NCBI GenBank assembly: GCA_963824415.1 | Contig: CAWGPM010000005.1 | Location: 372,001 to 436,000, forward strand | DNA: 64,000 nucleotides | Reading direction: 5' to 3' | DNA from: JABDQA01 sp963824415 | GTDB lineage: Bacteria; Desulfobacterota; Desulfobulbia; Desulfobulbales; Desulfocapsaceae | Part shown: piece by piece, positions 51,899-61,273 of the stretch | Numbering within the stretch: the first letter of the stretch is position 1 | Layout: each line of letters starts with the position of its first letter | Made by a program: the position numbers and the translations under genes | The notes under the pieces: model-generated | What the model saw: the letters and a program-made list of their open reading frames with translations, nothing else | The model's database searches: none | Told to the model about the DNA's origin: nothing

Positions 51899-53083
51899 AT
51901 GATCATCGCACAATCGTTTCTCTTAAAACCGATCCCTGCAATCCAGTTCGGTCCTGGTGTGCTTGACGCATTACCCTCGCATCTGACCCGATTTGGAACG
52001 AGAATTCTTATCGTAAGCGGCGCATCTTTTACCACCCGCCAGAAAAACTGGCCCCGCCTCGAAGTTGAGATGAGATCGAAAGGGTTGACGCTCTTTCATG
52101 CGCAGGTCGCCTGCGAGCCAACCCCATCAATAATCGATGAGCTGGTGGCCGAATTTCAGCTGCAAAATCTTAATGGCGTGGTTGCCATCGGGGGCGGTTC
52201 CGTACTCGACGCAGGCAAGGCCATCTCGGCGATGCTCCCCAACGCGGCATCGATAACCTCTTTTCTGGAAGGCGTCGGCACCAATATACCAGACGGCAGT
52301 AAAGTCCCGTTTATTGCCATTCCGACCACCGCCGGCACCGGCAGCGAGGCAACCAGCAATGCGGTGATCACCAAACGGGGTAAGGACGGGTTCAAGAAAT
52401 CATTACGCCACGACAATTACATACCGGATCTGGCCCTCATAGATCCTGAGCTGATGTACTCATGTCCGCCAGGTCTCACCGCCTCCTGCGGCATGGATGC
52501 CTTCACCCAGTTGGTAGAAGGATACCTGTCGAGCAATTCCTCCCCAATGACCGAGGCAATCGCCTGGAGCGGTATCGAGGCGCTTAAACGATCTCTGATC
52601 AGGGCCTTCAGGGACGGCCGGGACCTCGAGGCACGAACCGGGATGGCTTATGCAGCACTCTGTTCAGGAATCGTCCTGACCAATGCCGGACTGGGCATTA
52701 TCCACGGCCTCGCCCCAGCACTGGGCAGCAGTTTCGGAATTCCCCACGGCATCGTCTGTGCAACGCTGATGGCACCGGGCAACGAGATGACCCTGGCAAA
52801 ACTGGAAATGATGGGATTGGCGAAAAGTCAGCCTGCGCTTGAGAAATATCGCAGACTGGGCATACTGTTCGGCGCTGAGCAAAAAGATGACGAGCCGTTG
52901 ATCAGGCAACGCTTTATCGATGAACTTTATCGGATAACAGACGAACTCAAGCTGCCATCCCTGTCAGATTTCGGGGTGACGACTGATGATTTGGAACGGA
53001 TTGCGAAGGACTCATCAAACAAGCACAATCCGGCCGCGCTGGAGCCGGATGAAATACGCAGCCTGCTGCTCAAGAAAGTGTAG
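51899..53083 (+). CDS. Iron-containing alcohol dehydrogenase
   Basis: A 394-residue group III alcohol dehydrogenase. The NAD-binding loop GGGSVLDAGKAISAM is near residue 98. The metal-ligand region shows LIDPELMYSCPPGLTASCGMD in part, then NAGLGIIHGLAPALGS and FGIPHGIVCATLMAPGNE with two His ligands. These enzymes interconvert alcohols and aldehydes or related hydroxy acids; the substrate is not determinable. ATG at 51899. It stands between the MscS gene and the convergent lipoprotein gene. Confidence 0.92.
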   Translation: MIIAQSFLLKPIPAIQFGPGVLDALPSHLTRFGTRILIVSGASFTTRQKNWPRLEVEMRSKGLTLFHAQVACEPTPSIIDELVAEFQLQNLNGVVAIGGGSVLDAGKAISAMLPNAASITSFLEGVGTNIPDGSKVPFIAIPTTAGTGSEATSNAVITKRGKDGFKKSLRHDNYIPDLALIDPELMYSCPPGLTASCGMDAFTQLVEGYLSSNSSPMTEAIAWSGIEALKRSLIRAFRDGRDLEARTGMAYAALCSGIVLTNAGLGIIHGLAPALGSSFGIPHGIVCATLMAPGNEMTLAKLEMMGLAKSQPALEKYRRLGILFGAEQKDDEPLIRQRFIDELYRITDELKLPSLSDFGVTTDDLERIAKDSSNKHNPAALEPDEIRSLLLKKV

Positions 53084-53113
53084 TGCCGTGATACGTTAGT
53101 GCCAGAAGGCGCG

Positions 53114-53338
53114 TTATTTGGTCTGCTCCTGCAGACGCTCATGCCTTGCTTCTTCGATCTGCTTGACCGCTTCCGCTTTTTCGATGGGCTGCCTGATGCG
53201 CTGGACCATTTCATCGGCAACCGCTTTGGTACCCTGTTCTATGACCGTCGGCTCATCTTCAGCCTGATCCTGCTCACTGGAACAGGACACCAGCAATGCA
53301 GCAAGAAGAAGGTAGAAAAAAAGATTTTTTATGGACAC
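53114..53338 (-). CDS. Small lipoprotein
   Basis: A 74-residue protein with a signal peptide and lipobox LLVSC, followed by an acidic, helix-forming tail (EDEPTVIEQGTKAVADEM, RIRQPIEKAEAVKQIEEA). The GTG start at 53336-53338 is chosen because AGAGG lies 8 nt upstream; an upstream ATG at 53368 is in frame. Function is unknown; it is a probable envelope spacer or chaperone-like peptide. It is convergent with the alcohol dehydrogenase gene. Confidence 0.7.
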   Translation of the reverse strand: MSIKNLFFYLLLAALLVSCSSEQDQAEDEPTVIEQGTKAVADEMVQRIRQPIEKAEAVKQIEEARHERLQEQTK

Positions 53339-53386
53339 TTCTGAAACCTCTATGGCACTCTCGACCACAAACAGGGTACTTTAGTT

Positions 53387-53428
53387 CGGATGCGTGCTTG
53401 GCGTCTTTTCAGTGAGGCCACGCATCCG
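53387..53428. promoter_or_regulatory. Inverted repeat between the lipoprotein and ABC exporter genes
   Basis: CGGATGCGTG and CACGCATCCG form a perfect 10-bp inverted repeat with a 22-nt spacer, in the divergent region upstream of both genes. It could be an operator or a hairpin. No known family is recognised. Confidence 0.4.
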
Positions 53429-53561
53429 CCGATAAAATACGAAAAACGTAAGACAAACAGCAATCGTGGCCGCAAGACTTATAAGATAGCCGGTTCGCCA
53501 GAGCCACTCTGCGCCGTGGTTTGCTCTTGAGATACATCAATAAAGTCAGTTTAGCGCCTGC

Positions 53562-55394
53562 GTGCAAAATAATCAACACAGTCAGAAACAGCAAAAAGTG
53601 AAGCGTGGGCAGAGCGGCACCGGAGAAACGGCATCGGTCAGCCTGTCAGCACTTATCTCTCATCTGCTTGCCGATCAGTTCAAAGCCTATCGATCCAGGC
53701 TGCTGGTCGGTTTTCTGGCGCTGATAAGCGTCGACTTTCTGCAGCTTTCTATCCCGCTAATCCTCAGACAGGGTATCGATTCACTCACCGAGCAAAGTGC
53801 CACGACCTCACAACTCGCCACCCTGGCCGCACTTATTATCGCAATCGCGGTGATTGTCCTTGCGCTGCGTTTTGTCTGGCGCATGATGATCATCGGTTTT
53901 TCACGCTACCTCGAGCGGGCTCTCCGGAACCGTATTTTCGGCCATATCCTCGGCATGGATCAGCACTTTTTCACCACCCATTCGACCGGCGATATAATGG
54001 CCCACGGCTCCAACGATCTGGCCGCCGTCCAGATGGCCTGCGGTATGGGGATGGTTGCCGCAGTCGACGCCCTGGTGGTATCGATTGTCGCCATCGGTTT
54101 TATGATCTATATCCACCCGATGCTCACCCTGATGGCGCTGCTGCCGCTGCCGCTGCTTGCTATCTCCACCCGAATTCTCTCAGCCCGCCTGCACCATCGT
54201 TTCAACCACGTCCAGGAACAATTTTCGATACTGACCGAATACGCCCGCTCCGCCATGATTTCGGTTAAACTGATCAAGGCCTACACCTTTGAAAAGCGCC
54301 AGACACAAGCCTTCGATCAAATCGGCAACACCTACGTTAAGGCCAACATACGGGTGGCCCTGATCCAGGGACTCCTGTTTCCGGCGGCTACGCTGATCGG
54401 CAATGTCGGCTTGATGATTATCCTGATCTTCGGGGGCCGACTGGTTATCCAGAATACCATCAGCATGGGTGATTTTGCGGCCTTTATCACCTACCTGCAG
54501 ATGCTGATCTGGCCGATGATGGCAATCGGCTGGGTGGCCAACCTGACCCAGCGCGGCGTCACGGCACTTAGAAGGATATACCGACTGGTCAGCGCCGAGC
54601 CTATCCTTGCAGATCCCGCTGTGTCTAAACCTGCTGAACAAAAGCAGCCGGTCATCAGGGCCACCAACCTGGGCTTTTCCTATCCTGGTTCATCGTCTGC
54701 CCAACTCGACAATATCAGTTTCAGTTCGGACAGCGGAATAATCGGGATTGCCGGCCGAACCGGGTCCGGCAAGACCACTCTATGTAAGCTGCTGGTGCGT
54801 CTCTACCCGGTTGAGAACGGCTCTTTATTTTTTCATGAAACCGACGTAAATCAGCTCTCTTTAGATCAGGTGCGTTCACAGATCGCCTATGTGGGACAGG
54901 AAGTGGTGCTTTTCTCCGACACCATAAGCGCCAACATCTGCCTGGGGGTTGACAATGCATCCTCAGAAGACATTGAGCAATGCGCAAAGGATGCAGATAT
55001 CCATGACGAAATCATGGGCTTTGGTGACGGCTACCAGACGATTATCGGCGAACGTGGCGTGACACTCTCCGGCGGACAGCGTCAACGCATCGCACTGGCC
55101 CGGGCACTGCTCTGCGAGCGCCCTATTCTGGTGATCGATGATGGACTTTCTGCGGTCGACACCTCCACCGAAGCCCAAATTCTGTCTGCTCTACGTCAAC
55201 GTTTTGTCGGAAAAACGGTGTTTATCGTCTCCAACCGGATCAAGCTGCTGTCGATGACCGACCAGATCCTGCTCCTGGATCAGGGAAAACTTCTCGAGCG
55301 CGCCACCCATGAGCGGTTGCTGCAGACAAATGAGTTCTACCGCACCATGTATCAGAAACAGATGAAAGACAGTCTCGAGGCCGACCATGCGTGA
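53562..55394 (+). CDS. ABC exporter subunit 1 (degenerate ATPase site)
   Basis: A 610-residue fused membrane-ATPase protein with about six membrane helices (45-340) and an ATPase domain. Walker A is GRTGSGKTT (398-406) and the signature is canonical LSGGQ (502-506). Walker B is LVIDD, so the catalytic Glu is Asp527, and the H-loop His is Asn558. Its own site is therefore weak. With subunit 2 it fits a heterodimeric exporter of the TM287/288 type. The gene overlaps subunit 2 by 8 nt. The start is a GTG at 53562 with no clear ribosome site. Confidence 0.9.
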   Translation: MQNNQHSQKQQKVKRGQSGTGETASVSLSALISHLLADQFKAYRSRLLVGFLALISVDFLQLSIPLILRQGIDSLTEQSATTSQLATLAALIIAIAVIVLALRFVWRMMIIGFSRYLERALRNRIFGHILGMDQHFFTTHSTGDIMAHGSNDLAAVQMACGMGMVAAVDALVVSIVAIGFMIYIHPMLTLMALLPLPLLAISTRILSARLHHRFNHVQEQFSILTEYARSAMISVKLIKAYTFEKRQTQAFDQIGNTYVKANIRVALIQGLLFPAATLIGNVGLMIILIFGGRLVIQNTISMGDFAAFITYLQMLIWPMMAIGWVANLTQRGVTALRRIYRLVSAEPILADPAVSKPAEQKQPVIRATNLGFSYPGSSSAQLDNISFSSDSGIIGIAGRTGSGKTTLCKLLVRLYPVENGSLFFHETDVNQLSLDQVRSQIAYVGQEVVLFSDTISANICLGVDNASSEDIEQCAKDADIHDEIMGFGDGYQTIIGERGVTLSGGQRQRIALARALLCERPILVIDDGLSAVDTSTEAQILSALRQRFVGKTVFIVSNRIKLLSMTDQILLLDQGKLLERATHERLLQTNEFYRTMYQKQMKDSLEADHA

Positions 55395-57198
55395 TTTCGG
55401 CTATATAGAAAAAGGTCAGCATTCTTCGTATCTTGACCTGGGCCTTTGGCGGCGGATTCTGACAAACAGCCGTGGTTACAAACCGGCAATTTCAGTCGCC
55501 ATTGTATTGTCCCTCGGGGTAACGGCTGCCGCTCTGGGCCTGCCGTATCTGATGAAAACCGGTATCGACCAATACATTACCGCAACAGAGCTGCCCGCTT
55601 CGTTGCGCATCGAGGGTCTAAGCCAGATTGGCCTGCTTTTCATCCTGCTCATTGTCACCGGATTTGTACTGAGCTTTATCCAGGTTGTCCTGCTTGAGTG
55701 GGTCGGCCAGTCAGTGATGCACCGCATACGCCAGCGGCTTTTTGCCCATATCCTCGACCTCGACCTGGAATTCTTGAACAGGCAGCCAACCGGCAGGCTG
55801 GTGACCCGGCTGACCAACGATGTACAGAATATGTACGAGATGTTCACCTCTGTTCTGGTCACCCTTTTCAACGATATCCTGCGGCTCATCGGTATTCTGG
55901 TTGTACTGTTCTTCATCAACGCCCGTCTGGCCGCTTTGATGTCTCTTTTTGTACCGCTTGCCCTTATTCTAACCGTGCTCTTTTCCCAGCTGGCGCGGGA
56001 GAAATTTCGGGCGATCAGAGCCCAGCTCTCGCGATTGAACAGTTTCACCCAGGAGTCGGTTTCAGGCATTGCGATCATTCAGCTCTTTGGACGTCAGCAG
56101 CGCTGGTTCGCAAAGTTCGATGCTTTGAGCCGTGAATATCTGGCCAGGACGCTCAGCCAGATCCGTCTCTTTGCCGCCTTCATGCCGCTGACCGAATTGC
56201 TCAGCTGGACTGCCGTCGCACTGCTTTTACTCTATGGCGGTATGCAGATTATCGGAAAAACCTTGAGCATTGGGGAACTGGTCGCCTTTATCGCTTATAT
56301 GCGCCTGTTCTTTCAGCCCCTGCGCGAGCTTTCCCAGAAGTATTCCATCGTTCAGTCTGCACTTGCTTCGGCTGAGCGGATCTTCGAGATGCTCGACACC
56401 GATATCGACATCACCGACCCTGTCATTCCTGTCAGTCTGCCTGCCGTGGAAGGTAAACTGGACTTTCACCAGATCTCGTTTCGCTATGAACAAGATGAAC
56501 GCTGCCTCGAAAGTCTTTCGTTGAGCATTGCCCCTGGTGAAACGGTGGCCATCGTCGGACCGACCGGATCGGGCAAGACGACGCTGATCAACCTGCTGCT
56601 GCGTTTCTATAGACCCGACCAGGGCTACATCACCATCGATGAGCACGACATCGAAAGTCTCCAGCTGACAGAGTTGAGAACCACGGTCGGAGTGGTCCTT
56701 CAGGAAGTGCTCATCCTCAACGACTCCCTGCTGGCCAATATTGTTATGGACAGCGGCCGTTCGCGCGCCGAAGTCCAGAAAATTCTGGAGCAGGCCGGTA
56801 TGGCAGCCTTCCTTGCCAGGCTTGAAGACGGACTGGACACCAGGCTTGGCGAGGGCGGCAGAGAATTGTCTTCGGGTGAAAAGCAACTGCTCTCCTTTGC
56901 CCGCGCGCTGTGCCGCAATCCTGCCATTCTGGTGCTGGATGAGGCCACTTCGTTCATCGATTCAGAAACCGAGTCGATCCTCGAACAGGCCATCGAACGC
57001 CTGGAAAACCGCACCTCGATCATCATCGCTCACCGGCTTTCAACCGTGCGCAGAGCCGACCGGATTGTGGTTATGGATGAGGGGCGCATCATCGAGCAGG
57101 GCAGCCACGAGGCGTTGATGCAGCAAAACGGCCATTATGCAGAACTGGTAAGGCTTGATCTGCTGAAATCCTCAACAGGTTCAGGAGTGAACCATTGA
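55387..57198 (+). CDS. ABC exporter subunit 2 (canonical catalytic Glu, altered signature)
   Basis: A 603-residue partner with six membrane helices and an ATPase domain. Walker A is GPTGSGKTT (391-399), Walker B is LVLDE with Glu519, and the H-loop is His549 in AHRLST. Its signature is LSSGE (494-498) instead of LSGGQ. Combined with subunit 1, one composite site is degenerate (subunit 1 Walker motifs plus LSSGE) and the other complete. Lipids, drugs or polysaccharide precursors are possible substrates. A glycosyltransferase gene follows. Confidence 0.92.
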   Translation: MRDFGYIEKGQHSSYLDLGLWRRILTNSRGYKPAISVAIVLSLGVTAAALGLPYLMKTGIDQYITATELPASLRIEGLSQIGLLFILLIVTGFVLSFIQVVLLEWVGQSVMHRIRQRLFAHILDLDLEFLNRQPTGRLVTRLTNDVQNMYEMFTSVLVTLFNDILRLIGILVVLFFINARLAALMSLFVPLALILTVLFSQLAREKFRAIRAQLSRLNSFTQESVSGIAIIQLFGRQQRWFAKFDALSREYLARTLSQIRLFAAFMPLTELLSWTAVALLLLYGGMQIIGKTLSIGELVAFIAYMRLFFQPLRELSQKYSIVQSALASAERIFEMLDTDIDITDPVIPVSLPAVEGKLDFHQISFRYEQDERCLESLSLSIAPGETVAIVGPTGSGKTTLINLLLRFYRPDQGYITIDEHDIESLQLTELRTTVGVVLQEVLILNDSLLANIVMDSGRSRAEVQKILEQAGMAAFLARLEDGLDTRLGEGGRELSSGEKQLLSFARALCRNPAILVLDEATSFIDSETESILEQAIERLENRTSIIIAHRLSTVRRADRIVVMDEGRIIEQGSHEALMQQNGHYAELVRLDLLKSSTGSGVNH

Positions 57199-57306
57199 GT
57201 GCAGAAGCTGAATACGTTTGATTTATTGACTGAGCAGATAAAATCTTTATCGGATGAGGCTGAACAGAGCCAGATGAAACTAAGACGGTAAAAATCTACT
57301 TTTGCT

Positions 57307-58377
57307 ATGAGCTTCAGGAACTACACAGGCAGAACCATACTCTGGTGGGGGCGCTTCGATCGCAATTATTCACGCAATCGCATCCTGATTTCGCTGTTGC
57401 GTCGAAATGGTTTCATACTGCGTGATTTCGTGCCGCTTTCGTCGTATTTTGGAGCGCTGCAGGCTCTGGTTGCTGATCCTGGTCCCGCCGACCTGATCTG
57501 GGTTCCCTGCTTTCGACACCGCGATTTCATTAGTGCCAAACGATACGGCAACAAACACCAAATACCGGTCGTGTTCGATCCGCTGATCTCCGCCTGGGAC
57601 AAGGCGGTGTTCGAACGCCGAAAATTTTCTCCTGGCAGCCACCGCAGCAAACGGCTGCTGCACTGGGAGCGAGCCCTGTTTGGCCGAGCCGATGCGGTCG
57701 TTGCCGACACCCATCCCCACGCTGAATTCTATCAGACCAGTCTGACAAGCGATCCGAATAAAACCTTTGTAATCCCCGTCGGGGCAGAACAGTCCCTGTT
57801 CCTGCAACAGCCTGATCACCCCTGTGGAAGGCCGCCGGAAATTCTGTTTTTTGGCAGCTTCATCGACCTCCAGGGTCCCGAGGTGATCGTTGCCGCGGCC
57901 CGGCGAGTACCCGCCGCACGCTGGACCATGCTCGGCGACGGCCCGCTGCGCAGTGTTTGCGAAACCGGCGGAAGCGGCTGTGACAACCTCTTTTTCGAGG
58001 ACTGGCTGCCTTATGAGCAACTGCCGCAGCGGATCGGCAGAGCAGATATCATCCTCGGGATATTCGGCGGCTCAGCCAAGGCCTCCCGGGTTATTCCCAA
58101 TAAGGTGTATCAGGCCCTGGCCTGCGGTCGGCCGGTGGTCACCAGGCAATCTGATGCCTACCCGGCTATCCTTAGTGAAAATGAAGACGAAGGCGGACTG
58201 TTTCTCACCCCGCCGGCGGACCCCGCCGCACTGGCAGAAAAAATCCAGACCCTGCTCAGGCAGCCCGATAGATTCCATGCCTGGGGCCAAGGCGCCAGGC
58301 TCATGTTTGATCAGCATTTTTCCGAAACAGCCATCGAGACAGCACTCGCCGAGTTGTTCGCCGCGCTTGAGATTTAA
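57307..58377 (+). CDS. Glycosyltransferase (family 4-like)
   Basis: A 356-residue GT-B enzyme. The N-domain has TILWWGRFDRNYSRNRIL; the C-domain has PPEILFFGSFIDLQGPEVIVAAARRV (split), TMLGDGPLRSV and ALACGRPVVTRQSDAYPAIL near the sugar-nucleotide site. It adds a sugar to a lipid or polysaccharide. Its position 108 nt after the ABC exporter suggests a joint role in making and exporting a glycoconjugate, which is inference. Confidence 0.85.
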   Translation: MSFRNYTGRTILWWGRFDRNYSRNRILISLLRRNGFILRDFVPLSSYFGALQALVADPGPADLIWVPCFRHRDFISAKRYGNKHQIPVVFDPLISAWDKAVFERRKFSPGSHRSKRLLHWERALFGRADAVVADTHPHAEFYQTSLTSDPNKTFVIPVGAEQSLFLQQPDHPCGRPPEILFFGSFIDLQGPEVIVAAARRVPAARWTMLGDGPLRSVCETGGSGCDNLFFEDWLPYEQLPQRIGRADIILGIFGGSAKASRVIPNKVYQALACGRPVVTRQSDAYPAILSENEDEGGLFLTPPADPAALAEKIQTLLRQPDRFHAWGQGARLMFDQHFSETAIETALAELFAALEI

Positions 58378-58563
58378 CCTGCATATTGCACGATTTGAGC
58401 TGGTCGCAGCCACCGTTCAGCAGCGTATAGAGCAGTTTTTTTCTTATTTTGATGGTACGCTCTGCGGCTCATTTTATCAGCACGGATCGCTTGAGCAGAT
58501 TGTTCAGGCCATGACGGCAGACTACCCTTATCCGCAGCACCTGCTTAGAAAATGTATAGTTAT

Positions 58564-58578
58564 CATGACGTTGTCATG
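58564..58578 (+). promoter_or_regulatory. Inverted repeat upstream of the efflux operon
   Basis: CATGAC-GTT-GTCATG, with 6-bp arms and a 3-nt spacer, lies about 130 bp before the promoter -35 box. It could be an operator for a local regulator, but no regulator gene lies in the window. Confidence 0.4.
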
Positions 58579-58707
58579 GTCTACTGGTCTCGGTTCTCTC
58601 AACAGCTGCCCCTGTTGCAAAGCGCCTTGTCAAGCTTGTGTAACACTGTGGTATGTAGCTGTTTATAAAATATTTTTCAAATCTCATTCGGGCTGTGCTA
58701 TTTTGTT

Positions 58708-58736
58708 TTGACAATCATTGTATCGCTTATTATACC
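58708..58736 (+). promoter_or_regulatory. Sigma-70-type promoter of the efflux operon
   Basis: TTGACA (58708-58713) and TATACC (58731-58736) are separated by 17 nt, with the tolC-like ATG 60 bp downstream. It is the best promoter seen in the window. Confidence 0.65.
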
Positions 58737-58795
58737 TATTTAAGCTTTTTATTAATCAGTCTTGCATTCACGTGATCACTTCGCTGGAGAACGTT

Positions 58796-60190
58796 ATGAA
58801 GGTCCTTTTAAAACGGTTTGGCCCACAGGCGGCTTCAAGCATGGTAATCCTGGCTCTTTTCTGCATGCATTATCTGGCACCGTCGTCGCTGCGCGCTGGG
58901 GAAGCACTGGAGGTGCCTGAGGCCTGGACTTTGCACAATGCAGTAATTTTCGGCCTGCAAAACAGCCCGGACAGCAGAATCGCCTCACAGCGCATTGCAG
59001 CTGCCCAGATATCTCTGGAGGAAGCCGAGGGCGCGCTGTATCAGCCAAACCTCGGCCTGAGTGCATCCTATGCCCAGACCAACACCCCGATGTATTCCTT
59101 TGGCAATATCCTCAACCAGGGCGTTTTCTCACCGGATATCGATTTCAATGACCCCGGCAGAACCGATAATCTCAACCTCAAAGCCGAGATCCAGTATCGC
59201 CTTTACAACGGCGGCCGTGACCAGGCCGGCGTGGCGGCGGCAGAGTCTGGCTATATGGCGAGTGAAGCATCACGTAAGGAGGTCGAACACCAGCTTGGCT
59301 TCGAAATAGTCAGGGCGTTTCAGAATATCGTCCAGGCCCAGAACCAGGTACAGGCCCGGCAGGCAGAACTGGAAGCAATTACAAGCTCACTGGCCGTGGC
59401 AGAGGCCCGGTTCGAAGCAGGTGACCTGCTCAAAACCGAAGTACTCAACTTCGAAGTCCAGAAGGCCCGCACCAGCGAAAACCTGATTATTGCGGATCAT
59501 CAACTCAAGCTGGCCGAAAAAATCTTTCTCAATCTGCTTGGTCTTGAAGACGGCCCAGCCGCCATCGACTCAGACTCGGATACGCAACAGCAGACCCCGA
59601 ACCCAGGTTCCTACCTTGAAAGACCCGAATACGAAGCCCTGTCAGCCCGACTCAAATCGGCCGAATCGGAATTAGCGGCGGCCCAGGGCAACAAGCGCCC
59701 CACCGTCGATGGCTTTGCCAGCTATCAATACGATTACGGCTGGGTCAACGACGGCTCCGGTGATTCATGGACCGCGGGCGTGCGGTTAAACTACAATCTC
59801 TGGGATGGTAATAAAGGTTCCTCTGAAATCGGCAGAAAAGAGGTTCAGTACCGGCAGATAAAAGAACAGCTCCATAAACTCAAACTCGGCATCGGTCTCG
59901 ATATCGACGAAGCAGAGCTCAACTACCAGCAGGCCCTCAAGCGTCGCAGTGTTACCGACAAAGTTGTCGAGGTTGCCCGGGAAAGTGCTGAACTCAGCCG
60001 CGAGCGCTTCAAGGAAGGGGTAATCCTGTCCTCGGATCTGCTCGACACGGAAGTCCGGTTGACCGACACTCTGGTGCGTCAGGCTGCTGCCCATGCCAAT
60101 TATCAGATTGCTGTTGCGAATCTGCGCCGGGCCGCAGGGTACCAACAATTTGAAACAACTACCGAAGCATTACTGGAGACACAGCCATGA
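58796..60190 (+). CDS. TolC-family outer membrane efflux protein
   Basis: The outer membrane channel of a tripartite pump. The 464-residue protein has a signal peptide (hydrophobic core MVILALFCMHYLAP, ending at LRAGEA), and two helix-barrel repeats typical of OEP proteins (AAQISLEEAEGALYQPNLGL; LKSAESELAAAQGNKRPTVDG). Helical coiled segments with the LEAITSSLAVAEARFEAGDL pattern follow. ATG at 58796 with CTGGAG before it. The stop overlaps the adaptor gene start by 4 nt, so tolC-adaptor-RND form an operon. Confidence 0.93.
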   Translation: MKVLLKRFGPQAASSMVILALFCMHYLAPSSLRAGEALEVPEAWTLHNAVIFGLQNSPDSRIASQRIAAAQISLEEAEGALYQPNLGLSASYAQTNTPMYSFGNILNQGVFSPDIDFNDPGRTDNLNLKAEIQYRLYNGGRDQAGVAAAESGYMASEASRKEVEHQLGFEIVRAFQNIVQAQNQVQARQAELEAITSSLAVAEARFEAGDLLKTEVLNFEVQKARTSENLIIADHQLKLAEKIFLNLLGLEDGPAAIDSDSDTQQQTPNPGSYLERPEYEALSARLKSAESELAAAQGNKRPTVDGFASYQYDYGWVNDGSGDSWTAGVRLNYNLWDGNKGSSEIGRKEVQYRQIKEQLHKLKLGIGLDIDEAELNYQQALKRRSVTDKVVEVARESAELSRERFKEGVILSSDLLDTEVRLTDTLVRQAAAHANYQIAVANLRRAAGYQQFETTTEALLETQP

Positions 60191-61230
60191 AGGCCTTATC
60201 GATCTATGCAGCGTGGAGCCAACTGCTCATCTTAGTTTTTTTCGTTTTTTCACTGAGCGGCTGCAACTCAGAGCACCAGGAGCAGACGGTTGCAGAACCG
60301 CTGCCTCCATTGCCGGTGCAGGTGATCACCGCTGAATCAAGTACACCGCTCAGGCAGGTCGAAATCATGGGCAGCATCCGGGCGGCCCAAAGCGCCTCAA
60401 TCGCTGCCAGGGTCAGCGGCAATATCACCAGTCTGCCGGTAACGCTGGGCTCGCGCGTAAAAAAGGACGATACACTGATCACCATCGGGGCGGAAGAAAT
60501 TACCGCGAAACTCAACCAGGCTCAGGCCCAGTTGGAACAAGTCAAGCGCAACCTGAAAAGAGAACAGAACCTGCTGAAGAAAAATGCGGCTACGCCCGAA
60601 AGCGTGCGCACCCTTGAAGAGAGCCTGAAAATCTCCGAAGCAGCTTATAAAGAGGTAAAAACTATGCTTGGCTATACCACGATAAAGGCGCCCTTCGATG
60701 GAGTCATAACTCAGAAACCGGCCAATGTCGGGGATCTGGCTACACCGGGCAAACTCCTGCTGCAACTGGAGAGCGAAGCGAGCCTGCAGGTCATTGCCGA
60801 TATCCCCGAAACCCTCGTGCTCGGATTGACGCTGGGAGATCAACTGCCCGTCAGCATCGAGGCTGCCGGTCTTAATATCACTGGACGGATCACAGAAATC
60901 GCCCCGACCGCCGACCCTCAGTCCAGAACGGCTCCGATTAAACTCGATATCCAGGCCGACCCCAAGATCCGCTCGGGCCAGTTCGTCCGCATCAGCCTGC
61001 CGAGCACTAGAGGAGAAGCCATCATGATACCTACCCGGGCTATCCGGCCATTCGGCCAGCTCGACCGGGTCTTCGTTATCGACAATGGCACGGCACGGAT
61101 GCAGCTTGTCAAAACCGGCCTGCAAGACGACGATCGTATCGAGATACTCGGAGGTCTCTCGGCAGGTGATCAGGTGGTCGTCTCAGACACAACTGAACTG
61201 AGCGACGGTCGCCAGATCATCATCGAATAA
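60187..61230 (+). CDS. RND efflux periplasmic adaptor (membrane fusion protein)
   Basis: A 347-residue lipoprotein adaptor that links the RND pump to TolC. The lipobox is SLSGC (Cys at about 26). Seen are the lipoyl-like segment SIAARVSGNITSLPVTLGSRV, a coiled-coil hairpin (AQLEQVKRNLKREQNLLKKN), the second lipoyl half YTTIKAPFDGVITQKPANVG, and the beta-barrel/membrane-proximal part FVRISLPSTRGEAIMIPTRAI. It follows the tolC-like gene and precedes the RND gene by 43 nt. Confidence 0.93.
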   Translation: MKALSIYAAWSQLLILVFFVFSLSGCNSEHQEQTVAEPLPPLPVQVITAESSTPLRQVEIMGSIRAAQSASIAARVSGNITSLPVTLGSRVKKDDTLITIGAEEITAKLNQAQAQLEQVKRNLKREQNLLKKNAATPESVRTLEESLKISEAAYKEVKTMLGYTTIKAPFDGVITQKPANVGDLATPGKLLLQLESEASLQVIADIPETLVLGLTLGDQLPVSIEAAGLNITGRITEIAPTADPQSRTAPIKLDIQADPKIRSGQFVRISLPSTRGEAIMIPTRAIRPFGQLDRVFVIDNGTARMQLVKTGLQDDDRIEILGGLSAGDQVVVSDTTELSDGRQIIIE

Positions 61231-61273
61231 CCTCAGATACCTTACCTAAATCTCTTTTGTCAAGGCCATCGCC

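Larger units (their letters stand above)
58378..58795. other. Intergenic region with promoter and operator candidates
   Basis: 418 bp between the glycosyltransferase and tolC-like genes. It contains an inverted repeat (58564-58578) and a near-consensus promoter (58708-58736). An open frame of about 70 codons crosses it but lacks a start and ribosome site and may be a decayed gene. Confidence 0.5.

Noticed and set aside
53409..53594. A 61-codon minus-strand frame with a hydrophobic start, opposite the beginning of the ABC exporter.
   Set aside because: It overlaps the inverted repeat at 53387-53428 and the exporter start, lacks a ribosome site and has no recognisable family.
57199..57291. A 30-codon frame in the same frame as the ABC exporter, starting with GTG right after its stop codon TGA.
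   Set aside because: TGA readthrough was considered, but the following residues do not resemble an ABC C-terminus, and no SECIS-like hairpin was seen. Left as intergenic.
58380..58650. An open frame after the glycosyltransferase with protein-like stretches such as QFFSYFDGTLCGSFYQHGS.
   Set aside because: No start codon with ribosome site, and no family recognised. It may be a decayed gene; not reported as a feature.
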